Source: Bradyrhizobium sp. CB3481
GTDB taxonomy: Bacteria > Pseudomonadota > Alphaproteobacteria > Rhizobiales > Xanthobacteraceae
Assembly (NCBI RefSeq): GCF_029714305.1
Contig: NZ_CP121647.1
Span: 3,554,501 to 3,618,500 of the forward strand
DNA length: 64,000 nt
Direction of reading: 5' to 3'
Shown: positions 51,043 to 60,372 of the stretch, piece after piece
Position numbering within the stretch: the stretch's first letter is position 1
Layout of the letters: every line of letters begins with the position of its first letter
The notes under the pieces: generated by a model
Told to the model about the DNA's origin: nothing
What the model saw: the letters and a program-made list of their open reading frames with translations, nothing else
The model's database searches: none
Position numbers and translations under genes: made by a program

Positions 51043-51462
51043 CTATTTCTTTTTGCCGGAGCCCAGGGTGGGTTGCCAGCCTCCGATCTTCTGGCTGGGC
51101 GCCGCGGCAATCACCTTGATCTTCTCTTTCTTCGGTTTCTTGACTTCCCGGTTGCCTCGCCGCTCGCCTTTGGACATATCGATCTCCTGCTGACTTTCGA
51201 GATGATTGAATTCGTCTTCCAAAATAACCTGCCCGCGCGGGGTGCAGATCCTCACGTCCAGATAGCCCTGGCGCAGGAGCTGCCTGGCCTTCCTGACGGC
51301 CGCCGCCGCCGTGGCGCGGCGGAGATTTTCGCGAAGGCCTTCACGATTACCGCCAACCAGGTATTTCAGTTCCGACCGCCCGGAGGCAGCCCGCGCTTTT
51401 GTTCGTGATGCGTCCGCCTTGCGGGAACAATCGCCGGCGCGTCTCGAAACCATTCTAGGCAT
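51043..51462 (-). CDS. Two small-protein segments in one continuous frame
   Basis: The frame first encodes a segment I recall as a separate small protein (KYLVGGNREGLRENLRRATA, then VRKARQLLRQGYLDVRICTP and EDEFNHLES). It then runs without a stop into MSKGERRGNREVKKPKKEKI then KVIAAAP, which resembles another short Lys-rich family. ATG 51180 of the second segment has its own GGAG about 6 bases upstream, so it may be translated separately (45 residues). Whether the upstream part is a real fusion or the stop between two genes was lost is unclear; its start is also uncertain. Confidence 0.45.
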   Translation of the reverse strand: MPRMVSRRAGDCSRKADASRTKARAASGRSELKYLVGGNREGLRENLRRATAAAAVRKARQLLRQGYLDVRICTPRGQVILEDEFNHLESQQEIDMSKGERRGNREVKKPKKEKIKVIAAAPSQKIGGWQPTLGSGKKK

Positions 51463-51824
51463 GGAGGACGGCCGCTGCGATCACAAGGATCGCGAGCAAA
51501 AACGGGACGACAATGGGCGGCACGACCCACTCGGCGAGACGAAATTGCTGCAAGAGAATGCTCCTGCTCTTCTCGGCGGGAGCGCGCGGCCCTCAGTCAC
51601 CGGTGGATGCCACGAAAATGCGGTGATAGCTGACCCTACGCTGATATTCCCTCGATAGCGAGCGCCAAAGCACTTTGCGTCGACCGCGGCATGAGCGCGC
51701 AGGTCGCGACCAGAGCCCCTTATTGGCCGTGTGGCAAGAAAGTGATGGCTATTGAGATGGAAGGGGCGCATGCTGCATTTCGAGCAATACCGGGCGCAGG
51801 CGTTTTCGAGAAAGGCAGGCGCAC
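51463..51824. other. Intergenic interval, no supported gene
   Basis: About 360 bases without a convincing gene, terminator or promoter. Confidence 0.4.
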
Positions 51825-52094
51825 GTGACTATCGTGTCCAAACGCGAAGTCGTCACTTTCACGCACCCGTTCCGGATCAGAGGCATCGATCGCCTGTTGC
51901 CGGCAGGCGACTACGAGGTCGTCACCGATGACGAGGCAATCGACGGACTATCGTTCGCGGCGTTCCGCCGCGTCGCCACCATGATCATGGTGCCGGCGAA
52001 GGACTCCCGCGGCCTTGCGATGGAGATGATCTCGATTGGCACGAGCGATCTGGCTGACGCGCAACGCATCGATGCGAGTGCTTCCAATGGCTGA
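51825..52094 (+). CDS. Conserved small hypothetical protein
   Basis: An 89-residue protein from GTG 51825 with AAAGG upstream. The string VTFTHPFRIRGIDRLLPAGD then YEVVTDDEAIDGLSF and TMIMVPA is a rhizobial family I recognise by pattern but cannot name. It is the first of three overlapping or closely spaced plus-strand genes (stop overlaps the next start). Confidence 0.7.
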   Translation: MTIVSKREVVTFTHPFRIRGIDRLLPAGDYEVVTDDEAIDGLSFAAFRRVATMIMVPAKDSRGLAMEMISIGTSDLADAQRIDASASNG

Positions 52095-52383
52095 CAAGCC
52101 GCTCGACCTCGACAGCCACCGCGGCATGATGGCTCAGAAGGCGACCGACCTGCGCCGTGCGCTGGGCGAGGTGGAGACCCATGCGCTGGAGCTGCGCGAA
52201 CGCCAGGCGGAGATCGAACATCACCTGTTGTCGATTCCTGCCGCATCGTGGGCGGAGGCTGCCGTCAAGGCGCGCTACGTCCTCAAGCTGTATGCCGCAG
52301 GGCTGCCGCCCGACGACACACTGCATCGCGACCTCGTCGCCGCCATCCTTGAGGATTTTGCCCGGCTCACCAAGCAGGATTGA
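52087..52383 (+). CDS. Hypothetical helical protein
   Basis: A 98-residue protein from ATG 52087, overlapping the previous stop by 8 bases, so coupled. It is mostly helical (RRALGEVETHALELRERQAE then IEHHLLS, KARYVLKLYAAG). No family name known. It sits between a conserved hypothetical gene and DUF1488. Confidence 0.6.
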   Translation: MADKPLDLDSHRGMMAQKATDLRRALGEVETHALELRERQAEIEHHLLSIPAASWAEAAVKARYVLKLYAAGLPPDDTLHRDLVAAILEDFARLTKQD

Positions 52384-52397
52384 AGGAGGGAAGACAC

Positions 52398-52682
52398 ATG
52401 ACGCTCCTGCGCGGTCGCTTCATCGGCTATGAATACGACAGGATGGTCGTCCTGTTCTCGATGCTCGACGGAGAGAGGGAGGTCCCCTGCGCAATCTCGA
52501 CCTCCGCCATGGATGAACTTGAGGGTGTGGTGCGTGCGAGAGCAGGCGAGCGCGAGGCTCAATTCATGCGGCTGCGTGAGTGCATCGAAATCTGCGCCGA
52601 CGGAAAATATCAGGCGAGCGAGCTCGAGGGAGCGCCGGCCGGCATCATCCTGCGCAGCATCGATTTCAGGAAACAGCGATAG
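52398..52682 (+). CDS. DUF1488 family protein
   Basis: A 94-residue protein from ATG 52398 with AAGGAGGGAAG upstream. The core VLFSMLDGEREVPCAISTSA then MDELEGV is the DUF1488 signature. Third gene of the 51825 operon. Function unknown. Confidence 0.8.
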   Translation: MTLLRGRFIGYEYDRMVVLFSMLDGEREVPCAISTSAMDELEGVVRARAGEREAQFMRLRECIEICADGKYQASELEGAPAGIILRSIDFRKQR

Positions 52683-53032
52683 CGGAATCCCTCCGCACCG
52701 TTTGACATACCCAACGCAGCCGGAACCAAGTTACTGATGGCTGCAATCGGAGCCTGACACCGCACTCCGAGAGATGGTGCTACTACACACTTACGACCGA
52801 CCAAGAACGTGCTGTACAGCACTATGCCAATAGTCTAGCGTCCAACTAGAGGCAGCGGTTGCTGATCTCAAAGCTGTCCATGAAGCAGTGACGTCCGAAG
52901 TCGCTGCTCGTCTCTTAGCGGCAGCTATCGTGCCATCGGAAGGCGCAATCTCATATTCTGGATGCTTTTGCGAAGCGCGGATGCGAGCAGCTCTGCGGCT
53001 GCAGCGCTCGTGCACAATCAAAGGAGACCGTC
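52683..53032. other. Interval with a possible coding remnant
   Basis: About 350 bases. A start-less plus-strand frame around 52848-52990 reads VADLKAVHEAVTSEVAARLL, which looks protein-like and may be a remnant. Nothing else can be supported. Confidence 0.35.
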
Positions 53033-53404
53033 ATGAGAGTGCCGGCAATTTTGCAGGGTGAAGCGCGGACCCGGCTCCTCCAAGGTATGGCGTTCGGCGC
53101 TGTTGCGGCGGTGACGATCGGATTTATGTGGGGCGGCTGGGTCACCGGCGGTACTGCCACGGCGATGAGTTCGATGGCAGAGAGCAAAGGTCGAATGTCG
53201 GTCCTGGTCCCGATGTGCGTCGCCCAGTTCACCGCGGCAGATGGCGCCGTTGCCAAGTTTAAAGCGGCGGGACCCTATTCGAGGGATAATATCATAGGCG
53301 AGTTTGTGAAGAACGTTGCCTCCACGAGCATGGACTATTCATTCGCCCGGGCCTGCGCAGCCGGCGTGGAGGCCGAACTCTCAAAAGCGGCGACAAAGAG
53401 CTGA
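53033..53404 (+). CDS. Membrane-anchored hypothetical protein
   Basis: A 123-residue protein from ATG 53033 with AAAGGAG upstream. One membrane segment lies at about residues 19-45 (MAFGAVAAVTIGFMWGGWVT). The exported part has two cysteines (LVPMCVAQF and FARACAAG) spaced for a disulfide. I recall this pattern as a conserved alphaproteobacterial hypothetical. It may share a transcript with the small frame at 53438. Confidence 0.65.
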   Translation: MRVPAILQGEARTRLLQGMAFGAVAAVTIGFMWGGWVTGGTATAMSSMAESKGRMSVLVPMCVAQFTAADGAVAKFKAAGPYSRDNIIGEFVKNVASTSMDYSFARACAAGVEAELSKAATKS

Positions 53405-53437
53405 GCAATAGCGTCACCAGGCGTGGCATCTGGCAAA

Positions 53438-53581
53438 ATGGATAGTCACAGATTGGGACAGCGTTCTTATCTTATGTACTGCCTGTTGGCAGTCGTTCTG
53501 CTTGGTTGTTACGTGCTGTTCGCCGGCTTCCAGGAGGACAATTCCGCAACGATGGCGCCGAATTTGACCCTCATTCGATGA
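53438..53581 (+). CDS. Possible small membrane protein
   Basis: A 47-codon frame from ATG 53438: a basic start (DSHRLGQRSY) then a hydrophobic helix (LMYCLLAVVLLGCYVLFAG). It lacks a good Shine-Dalgarno and its end overlaps the convergent gene at 53571 by 11 bases. Confidence 0.35.
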   Translation: MDSHRLGQRSYLMYCLLAVVLLGCYVLFAGFQEDNSATMAPNLTLIR

Positions 53582-53831
53582 CGTGTCGGGATGCCGACTT
53601 CTTCCGTTTCTTCTTGGCTAAGGGGGCGTCGGGCTGATTGCGCTTTTCTTCGATCTGTCTTGCTTCCTCGGCTTCCCGCAAGGTTCGCAGGCGCGCCATG
53701 TTCCGGCGAACCGCAATGGCTTGCCGTTCGACATCGACCAACGCCTTCTTTCCATCTTCGGCTGCGATCTTCAGGCGATTTGCTCTCGCAATGCTTTCAG
53801 GGGAAGGTTCGCCCGATTTTCTGCTAACCAT
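53571..53831 (-). CDS. Small charged conserved hypothetical protein
   Basis: An 86-residue helical protein from ATG 53831 with AGGGGAAGAAC upstream. The core AIAVRRNMARLRTLREAEEA is a pattern I recall from many Bradyrhizobium small proteins; the tail is Lys-rich (AKKKRKKSASRHVIE). Function unknown. Confidence 0.65.
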   Translation of the reverse strand: MVSRKSGEPSPESIARANRLKIAAEDGKKALVDVERQAIAVRRNMARLRTLREAEEARQIEEKRNQPDAPLAKKKRKKSASRHVIE

Positions 53832-53926
53832 GTTCTTCCCCTCAAGTTCACGACGAAAACCCGCTCAACCCTTGGGCCGAGCGGGCACAGCGCTTTCCAG
53901 TACATCCGTGGAAAACGCCACGAGCC

Positions 53927-54136
53927 TCAGGCGAGCGAGAGATTGTCCGCGCTCACCTTGCCCCGCATCCTGTCGGTCTTTATTTCGAAAGTGACCTTTT
54001 GGCCTTCGGCCAAGCCCGCGAGGCCAGCGCGCTCGACCGCGCTGATATGCACGAACACGTCACTGCCGCCGTCATCGGGCTGAATAAACCCGAAGCCTTT
54101 CTGGCCATTGAACCACTTCACGGTACCTGTTGTCAT
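53927..54136 (-). CDS. cspA: Cold-shock protein CspA family
   Basis: A 69-residue cold-shock domain protein from ATG 54136 with GGAGAAGAGA upstream. RNP1 (KGFGFIQ) and RNP2 (VFVHI) are intact. It binds single-stranded nucleic acid and acts as an RNA chaperone. An in-frame extension upstream to 54223 is ignored because the family starts at [15 protein letters not shown] long leader is expected for cold regulation but was not analysed. Confidence 0.95.
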   Translation of the reverse strand: MTTGTVKWFNGQKGFGFIQPDDGGSDVFVHISAVERAGLAGLAEGQKVTFEIKTDRMRGKVSADNLSLA

Positions 54137-54390
54137 TCTCTTCTCCAAAGGCAGCTCACACGCCAATCGTCCGAGCAGATTCACTTTCATCGATGTCTTT
54201 GGAAAAGGAGCCCGCGGGCGCATTCAACAAGGCACAGCGGCTGATCGAATAAAACCCAACATATACCCATTCCGGGGTGTTGCAATGGGCGCAGCCAAAA
54301 TAAATCCCGCCACAGAGGTCAACGTACATTCTCTTCGACGGTTTAAAATCAGGCCCCGCTTTTGCGATGCCGCGTTTGCCGTGTGCCCGT

Positions 54391-55446
54391 TTACGGCAGG
54401 TTTTCCCGCAGGATCAACTCGGTGCGTGAACGCGTTGTGGCGTCCTGCGCCGGGCGTCCGGCGCGCAGATTGGCGAAGATCGTCATGCAGTCCATCAGCG
54501 ATGATTGCGGGTTTTGGGTGATGACGGCATCCATCGTGCCGTCGATCAGCATTTCGCGCGTGTCCGGCGACAGGCCGTGGCCGACGAACACGACGTCGCG
54601 CTGCCGGCCGGCTTCCTTGAGCGCGCGGCCGATGCCGTCGGCGCCGCCGCCGATATTGTAGATGCCGGCAAGGCCGGAATGCTGCGCCAGCAGCAATTTG
54701 GTCTGGCGATAATTGTTGGCCGCATCGTCATGGCCTTCGCGCAAGCCCACGACCTTGATCTCGGGAAACTGCTCCTCGAACAGATGCATGAAGCCCATCT
54801 CGCGCTCTTCATGGGCGCGATAGCTGCGGCTGCCCGCGATCATCGCTACCTTTGCCGATCGGCCGCCGATGAAGCGTGCGATCAGATAGCCCGCGGTCCG
54901 TCCGGCTGAGCGATTGTCGAGGCCGACATAGGCGACACGGCGCGTATTGGCGATGTCAGAGATCAGCGTGACCGTCGGCACGTCGCGCTCGGCCAGCAGG
55001 TCGACGGCTTCGCGCACCGCCGGATGTTCGATTGCCATGAACACGATGCCGTCGACTTCGCGCCCGACCCGGCGCAGCTCCTGCGCCAAAAGATCGGGCT
55101 TCAGGCTTTCGATCTGCTCGACGCGGGCGCGCATGTTGAAGGATGCGAACTGGTCCTGAGATGAGCCGATCAGACGGCTCAGCATGTTGAGAAAGCGGTT
55201 GGTGCCGGCCGGCAGCACGAAGGCGAGACGCCACGGTTTCAGCGCCTGCGCCGGCAGCGCGCCATCCGCGACATAGCCGAGTTCGCTCGCCGCCTTCAAA
55301 ACCCGCTGCACCGTCGTCGCGCGCACGCCAGGCCGCTGGTTCAGCACGCGATCGACGGTCGCGGTCGATACGCCGGACAGGCTGGCGACGTCGTCGATCC
55401 GCGCCAAACGGCGTCGGCGTGGCGGCTCGATCGTCGATTCAGTCAT
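54391..55446 (-). CDS. LacI-family transcriptional regulator
   Basis: A 351-residue regulator from ATG 55446. The N-terminal HTH spans about residues 15-60 (IDDVASLSGVSTATVDRVLN then QRPGVRATTVQRVLKAASEL). The C-terminal periplasmic-binding-like domain (YVGLDNRSAGRTAGYLIARF, LAGIYNIGGGADGIG) should bind a sugar or sugar acid. It is divergent from the TRAP transporter operon and is probably its repressor, with the operator in the 148-base intergenic gap. A TGACATCAAAAACCATCAAT stretch there (about 55478-55497) is a possible site, but its symmetry is poor. Confidence 0.92.
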   Translation of the reverse strand: MTESTIEPPRRRRLARIDDVASLSGVSTATVDRVLNQRPGVRATTVQRVLKAASELGYVADGALPAQALKPWRLAFVLPAGTNRFLNMLSRLIGSSQDQFASFNMRARVEQIESLKPDLLAQELRRVGREVDGIVFMAIEHPAVREAVDLLAERDVPTVTLISDIANTRRVAYVGLDNRSAGRTAGYLIARFIGGRSAKVAMIAGSRSYRAHEEREMGFMHLFEEQFPEIKVVGLREGHDDAANNYRQTKLLLAQHSGLAGIYNIGGGADGIGRALKEAGRQRDVVFVGHGLSPDTREMLIDGTMDAVITQNPQSSLMDCMTIFANLRAGRPAQDATTRSRTELILRENLP

Positions 55447-55594
55447 CGCGAAAGTCCTCCGTCGTCAGCGGTAAATGACATCAAAAACCATCAATAAATG
55501 AGTTTGACGGCCATCATTAGCGGTCTCTATCGTTCCTGCAGCCGTCCGGCAAGGGCTCAACAAGCCGGCCAAATCAGAAAAAGGGAGGAAGATC

Positions 55595-56611
55595 ATGTCC
55601 AAGGTGAGCCGACGCGCCGTTCTTCGCGCACTCGCGAGCGCTCCCGCCGTCTCCGTGCTGGGCGCGCCGATGATCGCGCGGGCCGCCGAGATCGAGCTGC
55701 GTTACGGCAACAACCTTCCGTCTTCCCATCCGCTCAATGTCCGTTCCCAGGAGGCGGCCGACCGGGTCAAGGAAAAGACCGGCGGCCGCGTCGAGATCAA
55801 GATCTTCCCGAACAACCAGCTCGGCGGCGATACCGACATGCTGAGTCAGGTGCGCTCGGGCGGCATCACCTTCTTCACGCCGTCGGCGCTGGTCATCGCG
55901 ACCCTGGTGCCGGTGGCGGCGATCAACGCGGTGGGCTTTGCGTTCGCTGATTACGGTCAGGTCTGGAAGGCCATGGACGGTGCGCTCGGCGCCCATGTCC
56001 GCGCCGCCATCGAGAAGGTCAACCTGCACGCCTTCGAAAAGATCTGGGACAACGGCTTTCGCCAGATGACATCGAGCGCCAAGCCGATCGAGACCGCGAA
56101 AGACATGGCGGGGCTGAAGATCCGCGTCCCGGTCAGTCCGCTTAGCCTGTCGATGTTCAAGGCGCTCGATTCAGCGCCGACCAGCCTGCAATTCAGCGAG
56201 GTCTATACCTCGCTGCAGACCAAGATCGTGGACGCGCAGGAAAATCCGCTTTCGATCATCCAGGTGGCCAAGCTTTACGAGGTGCAGAAGTTCTGTGCGC
56301 TCAGCAATCACATCTGGGACGGTTTTTGGTTCGTCGCCAACGGCCGCGCCTGGAAAGGACTGCCCGACGACGTCAGGGGGATCATCACCGAAGCGATCAA
56401 CGACGCCGGCATGAAGCAGCGCGAGGACGTCAAGGCGCTGAACGACTCGGTGCAGGCCGACCTGCAGGCCAAAGGCCTCGCCTTCAACAAGACAAACCCG
56501 GATTCCTTCCGCGCCAAGCTGCGCGAAGCCGGCTTCTACAAGGAGTGGAAGGAGAAGTTCGGCGCGGAGGCCTGGGGCCTGCTGGAGAAGGAGGTCGGCG
56601 CGCTCGCCTGA
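55595..56611 (+). CDS. dctP: TRAP transporter substrate-binding protein DctP
   Basis: A 338-residue periplasmic solute receptor from ATG 55595 with GGGAGGAAG upstream. The signal peptide has a twin-Arg look (SRRAVLRALASAPAVSVLGA). DctP signature elements are YGNNLPSSHPLNVRSQEAAD, KIFPNNQLGGDTDML and LKIRVPVSPLSLSMFKALDS, containing the conserved Arg that grips the substrate carboxylate. It delivers an organic acid to the downstream DctQM permease; the catabolic genes suggest a sugar acid. Confidence 0.93.
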   Translation: MSKVSRRAVLRALASAPAVSVLGAPMIARAAEIELRYGNNLPSSHPLNVRSQEAADRVKEKTGGRVEIKIFPNNQLGGDTDMLSQVRSGGITFFTPSALVIATLVPVAAINAVGFAFADYGQVWKAMDGALGAHVRAAIEKVNLHAFEKIWDNGFRQMTSSAKPIETAKDMAGLKIRVPVSPLSLSMFKALDSAPTSLQFSEVYTSLQTKIVDAQENPLSIIQVAKLYEVQKFCALSNHIWDGFWFVANGRAWKGLPDDVRGIITEAINDAGMKQREDVKALNDSVQADLQAKGLAFNKTNPDSFRAKLREAGFYKEWKEKFGAEAWGLLEKEVGALA

Positions 56612-56642
56612 CCGTATCGCCGAACTGCCTGAGGAGTTCCGC

Positions 56643-58523
56643 ATGGACAGTCATGCCGTTGCGCTTCCGGCGCCGGGCCTGCCGGCGTCTGCCGCGATCC
56701 GCCTTGGTCAAGCCATCGAGACGGCGATCGGCGCCGTCGTCGAGGCCGTTGCCGCCGTCATCCTGGTCGCCGAGATCATCATCCTCGGCGCCGGCGTGAT
56801 CGCGCGCTATGTGCTGCATGCGCCGCTGGTCTGGTCGGATGAACTCGCTTCGATCCTGTTCCTGTGGTTGTCGATGCTGGGCGCCGTGATCGCGCTTCGC
56901 CGCGGCGAGCATATGCGGATGACCGGCATCGTCGCCCGCGTCACGCCGCAGACACGCGCGCTGCTGGAAGCGGTGGCGCTCGCGGCCTCGATCGCGATCC
57001 TGCTGCTGATGCTTCCGCACGCAATCGAGTATACGCAGGAAGAAAGTTTTGTGGTGACGCCGGCGCTGGAGATCGTGAACTCCTGGCGCGCTGCTGCCAT
57101 CCCGACCGGCATCGCGTTGATGCTGCTGGCCGCGGTGCTGCGCCTCGTGCGCACCACTGCGTTGCGGCCAGCATTGGTCGCGGTCGCGCTGACCGCTTTG
57201 TTGATCGCGCTGTTCTGGGCCGCGGGGCCGATGCTGAAGCCGCTCGGCAAGCTCAATCTCGTGATCTTCTTCGTCGGCGTGGTCGGGTTCAACGTGTTCG
57301 CCGGCGTGCCGATCGCGTTCTCCTTTGCGCTGGCGACCTTCGGCTATCTCTCGCTGACCACCTCCACGCCGATGCTGGTGATGGTCGGCCGGCTCGACGA
57401 AGGCATGGGCCATCTGGTGTTGCTGGCGGTGCCGCTGTTCATCTTCCTGGGAAGCCTGATCGGGATGACCGGAATGGCGACCGCCATGATCCAGTGCCTC
57501 TCGGCGCTGCTGGGTCACGTCAGGGGCGGGCTGTCCTATGTGCTGATCGGCGCGATGTACCTGGTCTCGGGCATCTCGGGCTCGAAGATCGCCGACATGG
57601 CGGCGATCGCGCCGGTGCTGTTCCCGGAGATGCAGAAGCGCGGCGCCAAGCCCGGCGACCTCGTCGCGCTGTTGTCGGCGACCGGCGCGCAAACTGAAAC
57701 CATTCCGCCGTCGATCGTGCTGATCACGATCGGCTCGGTGACCGGCGTCTCGATCGCGGCGCTGTTCACCGGCGGTCTATTGCCGGCGTTGGTGCTCGGC
57801 GTCGCACTCTGCGCGGTGGTCTGGTGGCGCTATCGCAACGAAGACCTCAGCCATGTCGTCCGCCAATCCTGGCGCGAGACCGGGTACCTCGCGCTGATCG
57901 CGTTGCCGGCCATCGCGCTACCTTTCGTGATCCGCTTCGCGGTAGTCGAAGGCGTCGCGACGGCGACCGAGGTGTCCACGATCGGCATTGCCTATGCGGT
58001 CATTGTCGGGCTTCTGGTCTATCGGCAGTTCGACTGGCGGCGATTGCCGGCGATCCTGGTCGAGACGGCGGCGCTCACCGGGGCGATCGTCTTCATCATC
58101 GGCTGCGCCACCGCGATGGCCTGGGGCCTGACGCAATCCGGTTTCTCGAAAAACCTTGCCGATGCGATGGCCGCGATTCCCGGCGGAGCCTGGGGCTTTC
58201 TTGCTATCTCGATCCTGGCCTTCGTCATTCTCGGCAGCATTCTCGAGGGTATTCCGGCGATCGTGCTGTTCGGGCCGTTGCTGTTTCCGATCGCCAAGCA
58301 GGCCGGCGTGCACGAGGTGCATTACGCGATGGTGGTGATCTTCGCGATGGGCGTCGGCCTGTTCTCGCCGCCGTTCGGCGTCGGCTATTACGGCGCCTGC
58401 GCGATCAGCAAGATCAATCCCGACGAGGGCCTGCGCTACATCTGGGCTTATGTGCTGGCACTGCTGGCAGGGCTCATCGTGGTCGCCGCTGTCCCCTGGA
58501 TCTCGATCGGCTTCCTGAACTGA
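56643..58523 (+). CDS. Fused TRAP transporter permease DctQM
   Basis: A 626-residue inner-membrane protein. Residues 1-180 are the small DctQ-type subunit (four helices, including ARYVLHAPLVWSDELASILF). Residues about 195-626 are the large DctM-type subunit (NVFAGVPIAFSFALATFGYL, GISGSKIADMAAIAPVLFPE, FSPPFGVGYYGACAISKI). The fusion is common in TRAP systems. It imports the DctP-bound acid with sodium or protons. ATG 56643 has GAGGAG upstream, 31 bases after dctP. Confidence 0.93.
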   Translation: MDSHAVALPAPGLPASAAIRLGQAIETAIGAVVEAVAAVILVAEIIILGAGVIARYVLHAPLVWSDELASILFLWLSMLGAVIALRRGEHMRMTGIVARVTPQTRALLEAVALAASIAILLLMLPHAIEYTQEESFVVTPALEIVNSWRAAAIPTGIALMLLAAVLRLVRTTALRPALVAVALTALLIALFWAAGPMLKPLGKLNLVIFFVGVVGFNVFAGVPIAFSFALATFGYLSLTTSTPMLVMVGRLDEGMGHLVLLAVPLFIFLGSLIGMTGMATAMIQCLSALLGHVRGGLSYVLIGAMYLVSGISGSKIADMAAIAPVLFPEMQKRGAKPGDLVALLSATGAQTETIPPSIVLITIGSVTGVSIAALFTGGLLPALVLGVALCAVVWWRYRNEDLSHVVRQSWRETGYLALIALPAIALPFVIRFAVVEGVATATEVSTIGIAYAVIVGLLVYRQFDWRRLPAILVETAALTGAIVFIIGCATAMAWGLTQSGFSKNLADAMAAIPGGAWGFLAISILAFVILGSILEGIPAIVLFGPLLFPIAKQAGVHEVHYAMVVIFAMGVGLFSPPFGVGYYGACAISKINPDEGLRYIWAYVLALLAGLIVVAAVPWISIGFLN

Positions 58524-58550
58524 AATGATTGTCTGCGGAAAGGTTACCTC

Positions 58551-59090
58551 ATGAGCCGCTTTTTCGGCGAAATACGTCAGGCCGGATATGTCGTGCCTGA
58601 CATCGAGGCGGCGATGGACTACTGGTCGCGCGTGCTTGGCGTCGGTCCGTTCTTCTACAATGAACGGGTGCCGATCAAGAACTACCGCTACCGTGGCGAA
58701 AGCTACGAGCCGCACAATTCGGTCGCGCTCGCCAATTCCGGTCCACTGCAGATCGAGCTGATCCAGTGCCGTAACGACGTGCCGTCGATGTATCGCGACT
58801 TCACAGAGGCCGGTCATTCCGGACTGCAGCACGTCGCCTACTGGACGGAAAACTACGACGCCGATCTCAAGCGCTTGCTCGCGCAGGGCTTCAAACCTGT
58901 CATGAGCGGCGAGGTTGGCGAGCGCGGCCGCTTCATCTATTTTGACACGCACTATCATCCGGGCACCGTGATCGAGCTTTCGGAAGTGCAGGGGCCGAAA
59001 GGCAAGATGTTCCGCATGATTCGCGAGGCTTCCGCGAACTGGGACGGCAGGGATCCGGTGCGGCCGTTCCCCGACCTCAGCAGGCTCTGA
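58551..59090 (+). CDS. VOC-superfamily (glyoxalase-like) protein
   Basis: A 179-residue protein from ATG 58551 with GGAAAGG upstream. It has the paired beta-alpha-beta-beta-beta modules of VOC proteins: FFGEIRQAGYVVPDIEAAMD then YWSRVLGVGPFF, and GHSGLQHVAYWTENYDADLK then RLLAQGF. His and Glu near VIELSEVQG are probable metal ligands. Reaction unknown; in this operon it may be an isomerase, lyase or dioxygenase step in acid catabolism. It ends one base before the RuBisCO-like gene. Confidence 0.85.
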   Translation: MSRFFGEIRQAGYVVPDIEAAMDYWSRVLGVGPFFYNERVPIKNYRYRGESYEPHNSVALANSGPLQIELIQCRNDVPSMYRDFTEAGHSGLQHVAYWTENYDADLKRLLAQGFKPVMSGEVGERGRFIYFDTHYHPGTVIELSEVQGPKGKMFRMIREASANWDGRDPVRPFPDLSRL

Positions 59091-59091
59091 C

Positions 59092-60372
59092 ATGGCAAGC
59101 GTTGCGTCCGACCGGCTCGAGGCGAGCTATCTGATCGAGACGCCGCTCGATCCGACTGATGTCGCCGACGTGATGGCGGGCGAGCAGTCCTGCGGCACCT
59201 TTACCCGTGTCGAGGGCGAGACCGATGCGCTGCGCGAGCGCGCACGCGCAATCGTCGCCGCGATCGAAGAGCTGCCGTCAGCCGAGACGCCGAGCCTGCC
59301 GAACGCGTGGCTGTCGCGCAAAGGCGCGCATGGCCCCTACCGCAGGGCGCGCGTCACGATTTCGTTTCCTTGCGCGAATGTCGGCGCCAATCTGGCGACG
59401 CTGGCATCGATCGTGGCGGGCAATCTCTACGATCTCGGCGAGATCACGGGCCTCAAGCTTGATACGATCACGCTGCCTGCGGCCTACCGCATGCGGTTCG
59501 CGTTACCGAAGCAAGGCATCGCAGGAACACGCGATCTGACCGGCGTGGGGCAGGGGCCGCTGGTCGGCTCGATCATCAAGCCGAATGTCGGCTTGAGCGC
59601 CGAGGAAACCGCCGCTTTGGTCGGGCGGCTCTGTGCCGCGGGCATCGACTTCATCAAGGACGACGAGATCTCGGCTGACCCGGAGCATGCGCCGCTGGCG
59701 CAGCGCATTCCGGCCGTGATGGCGGCGGTGAAGCGGCACCAGGACGCCACGGGCAAGCACGTGATGATCGCGTTCAACATTACCGGCGAGACCGATGCGA
59801 TGCGCCGTCATGCCGACCTGATCGCCCGTCACGGCGGGAGCTGCGCGATGGTGTCCTTGAACTGGTGCGGCTTCTCCGCGGTCGAAACCCTGCGGAGGTC
59901 TACCGATCTCGCGCTGCATGGCCACCGCAACGGTTTTGGCGCGTTCTCGCGCCATCCGCTGCTCGGCATCTCCTTCCAGGCCTATCAGACGCTGTGGCGT
60001 CTTGCCGGCGTCGACCACATGCATGTGCACGGGCTGCGGGGCAAGTTCGCGCAAGCCGACGAGGAAGTGATCTCGTCCGCAAAGGATTGCGTGACGCCGC
60101 TGACTGCCGGCGCCGACGACCGGGTGATGCCGGCGTTCTCGTCCGGGCAATGGGCCGGCACGGCGCCGGCGACGTTCGATGCAACCGGGCACACTGACCT
60201 GCTGTTTATGGCTGGCGGCGGCATCATGGCCCACCCCGGCGGACCTGCGGCCGGCGTCGCCAGCATCCGCCAGGCCTGGGACGCCGTGACCGCGGGCATC
60301 CCACTTGATCAGGCGGCGCGTGGGCATGCCGAGTTGCGCCAGGCCATCGAAATGTTCGGTAAGGCGAAGTGA
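59092..60372 (+). CDS. RuBisCO-like protein (possibly OiaX-type decarboxylase)
   Basis: A 426-residue member of the RuBisCO large-subunit superfamily from ATG 59092. The barrel shows GPLVGSIIKPNVGLS (Lys of loop 1), GIDFIKDDEISADPEHAPLA (the KxxDDE metal motif with the carbamylation-type Lys), MHVHGLRGKF and FMAGGGIMAHPGG. Loop 6 Lys is not evident, so it is not a CO2-fixing RuBisCO. RuBisCO-like proteins paired with a DUF1537 kinase include OiaX, which decarboxylates 3-oxo-isoapionate 4-phosphate in D-apionate catabolism. That substrate is inferred from gene pairing only. The stop overlaps the kinase start (GTGA). Confidence 0.9.
   Translation: MASVASDRLEASYLIETPLDPTDVADVMAGEQSCGTFTRVEGETDALRERARAIVAAIEELPSAETPSLPNAWLSRKGAHGPYRRARVTISFPCANVGANLATLASIVAGNLYDLGEITGLKLDTITLPAAYRMRFALPKQGIAGTRDLTGVGQGPLVGSIIKPNVGLSAEETAALVGRLCAAGIDFIKDDEISADPEHAPLAQRIPAVMAAVKRHQDATGKHVMIAFNITGETDAMRRHADLIARHGGSCAMVSLNWCGFSAVETLRRSTDLALHGHRNGFGAFSRHPLLGISFQAYQTLWRLAGVDHMHVHGLRGKFAQADEEVISSAKDCVTPLTAGADDRVMPAFSSGQWAGTAPATFDATGHTDLLFMAGGGIMAHPGGPAAGVASIRQAWDAVTAGIPLDQAARGHAELRQAIEMFGKAK

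Noticed and set aside
56484..57692. 402-codon Arg/Gln/His-rich frame antisense to the TRAP permease
   Set aside because: Antisense shadow of a membrane protein gene; no start signal.
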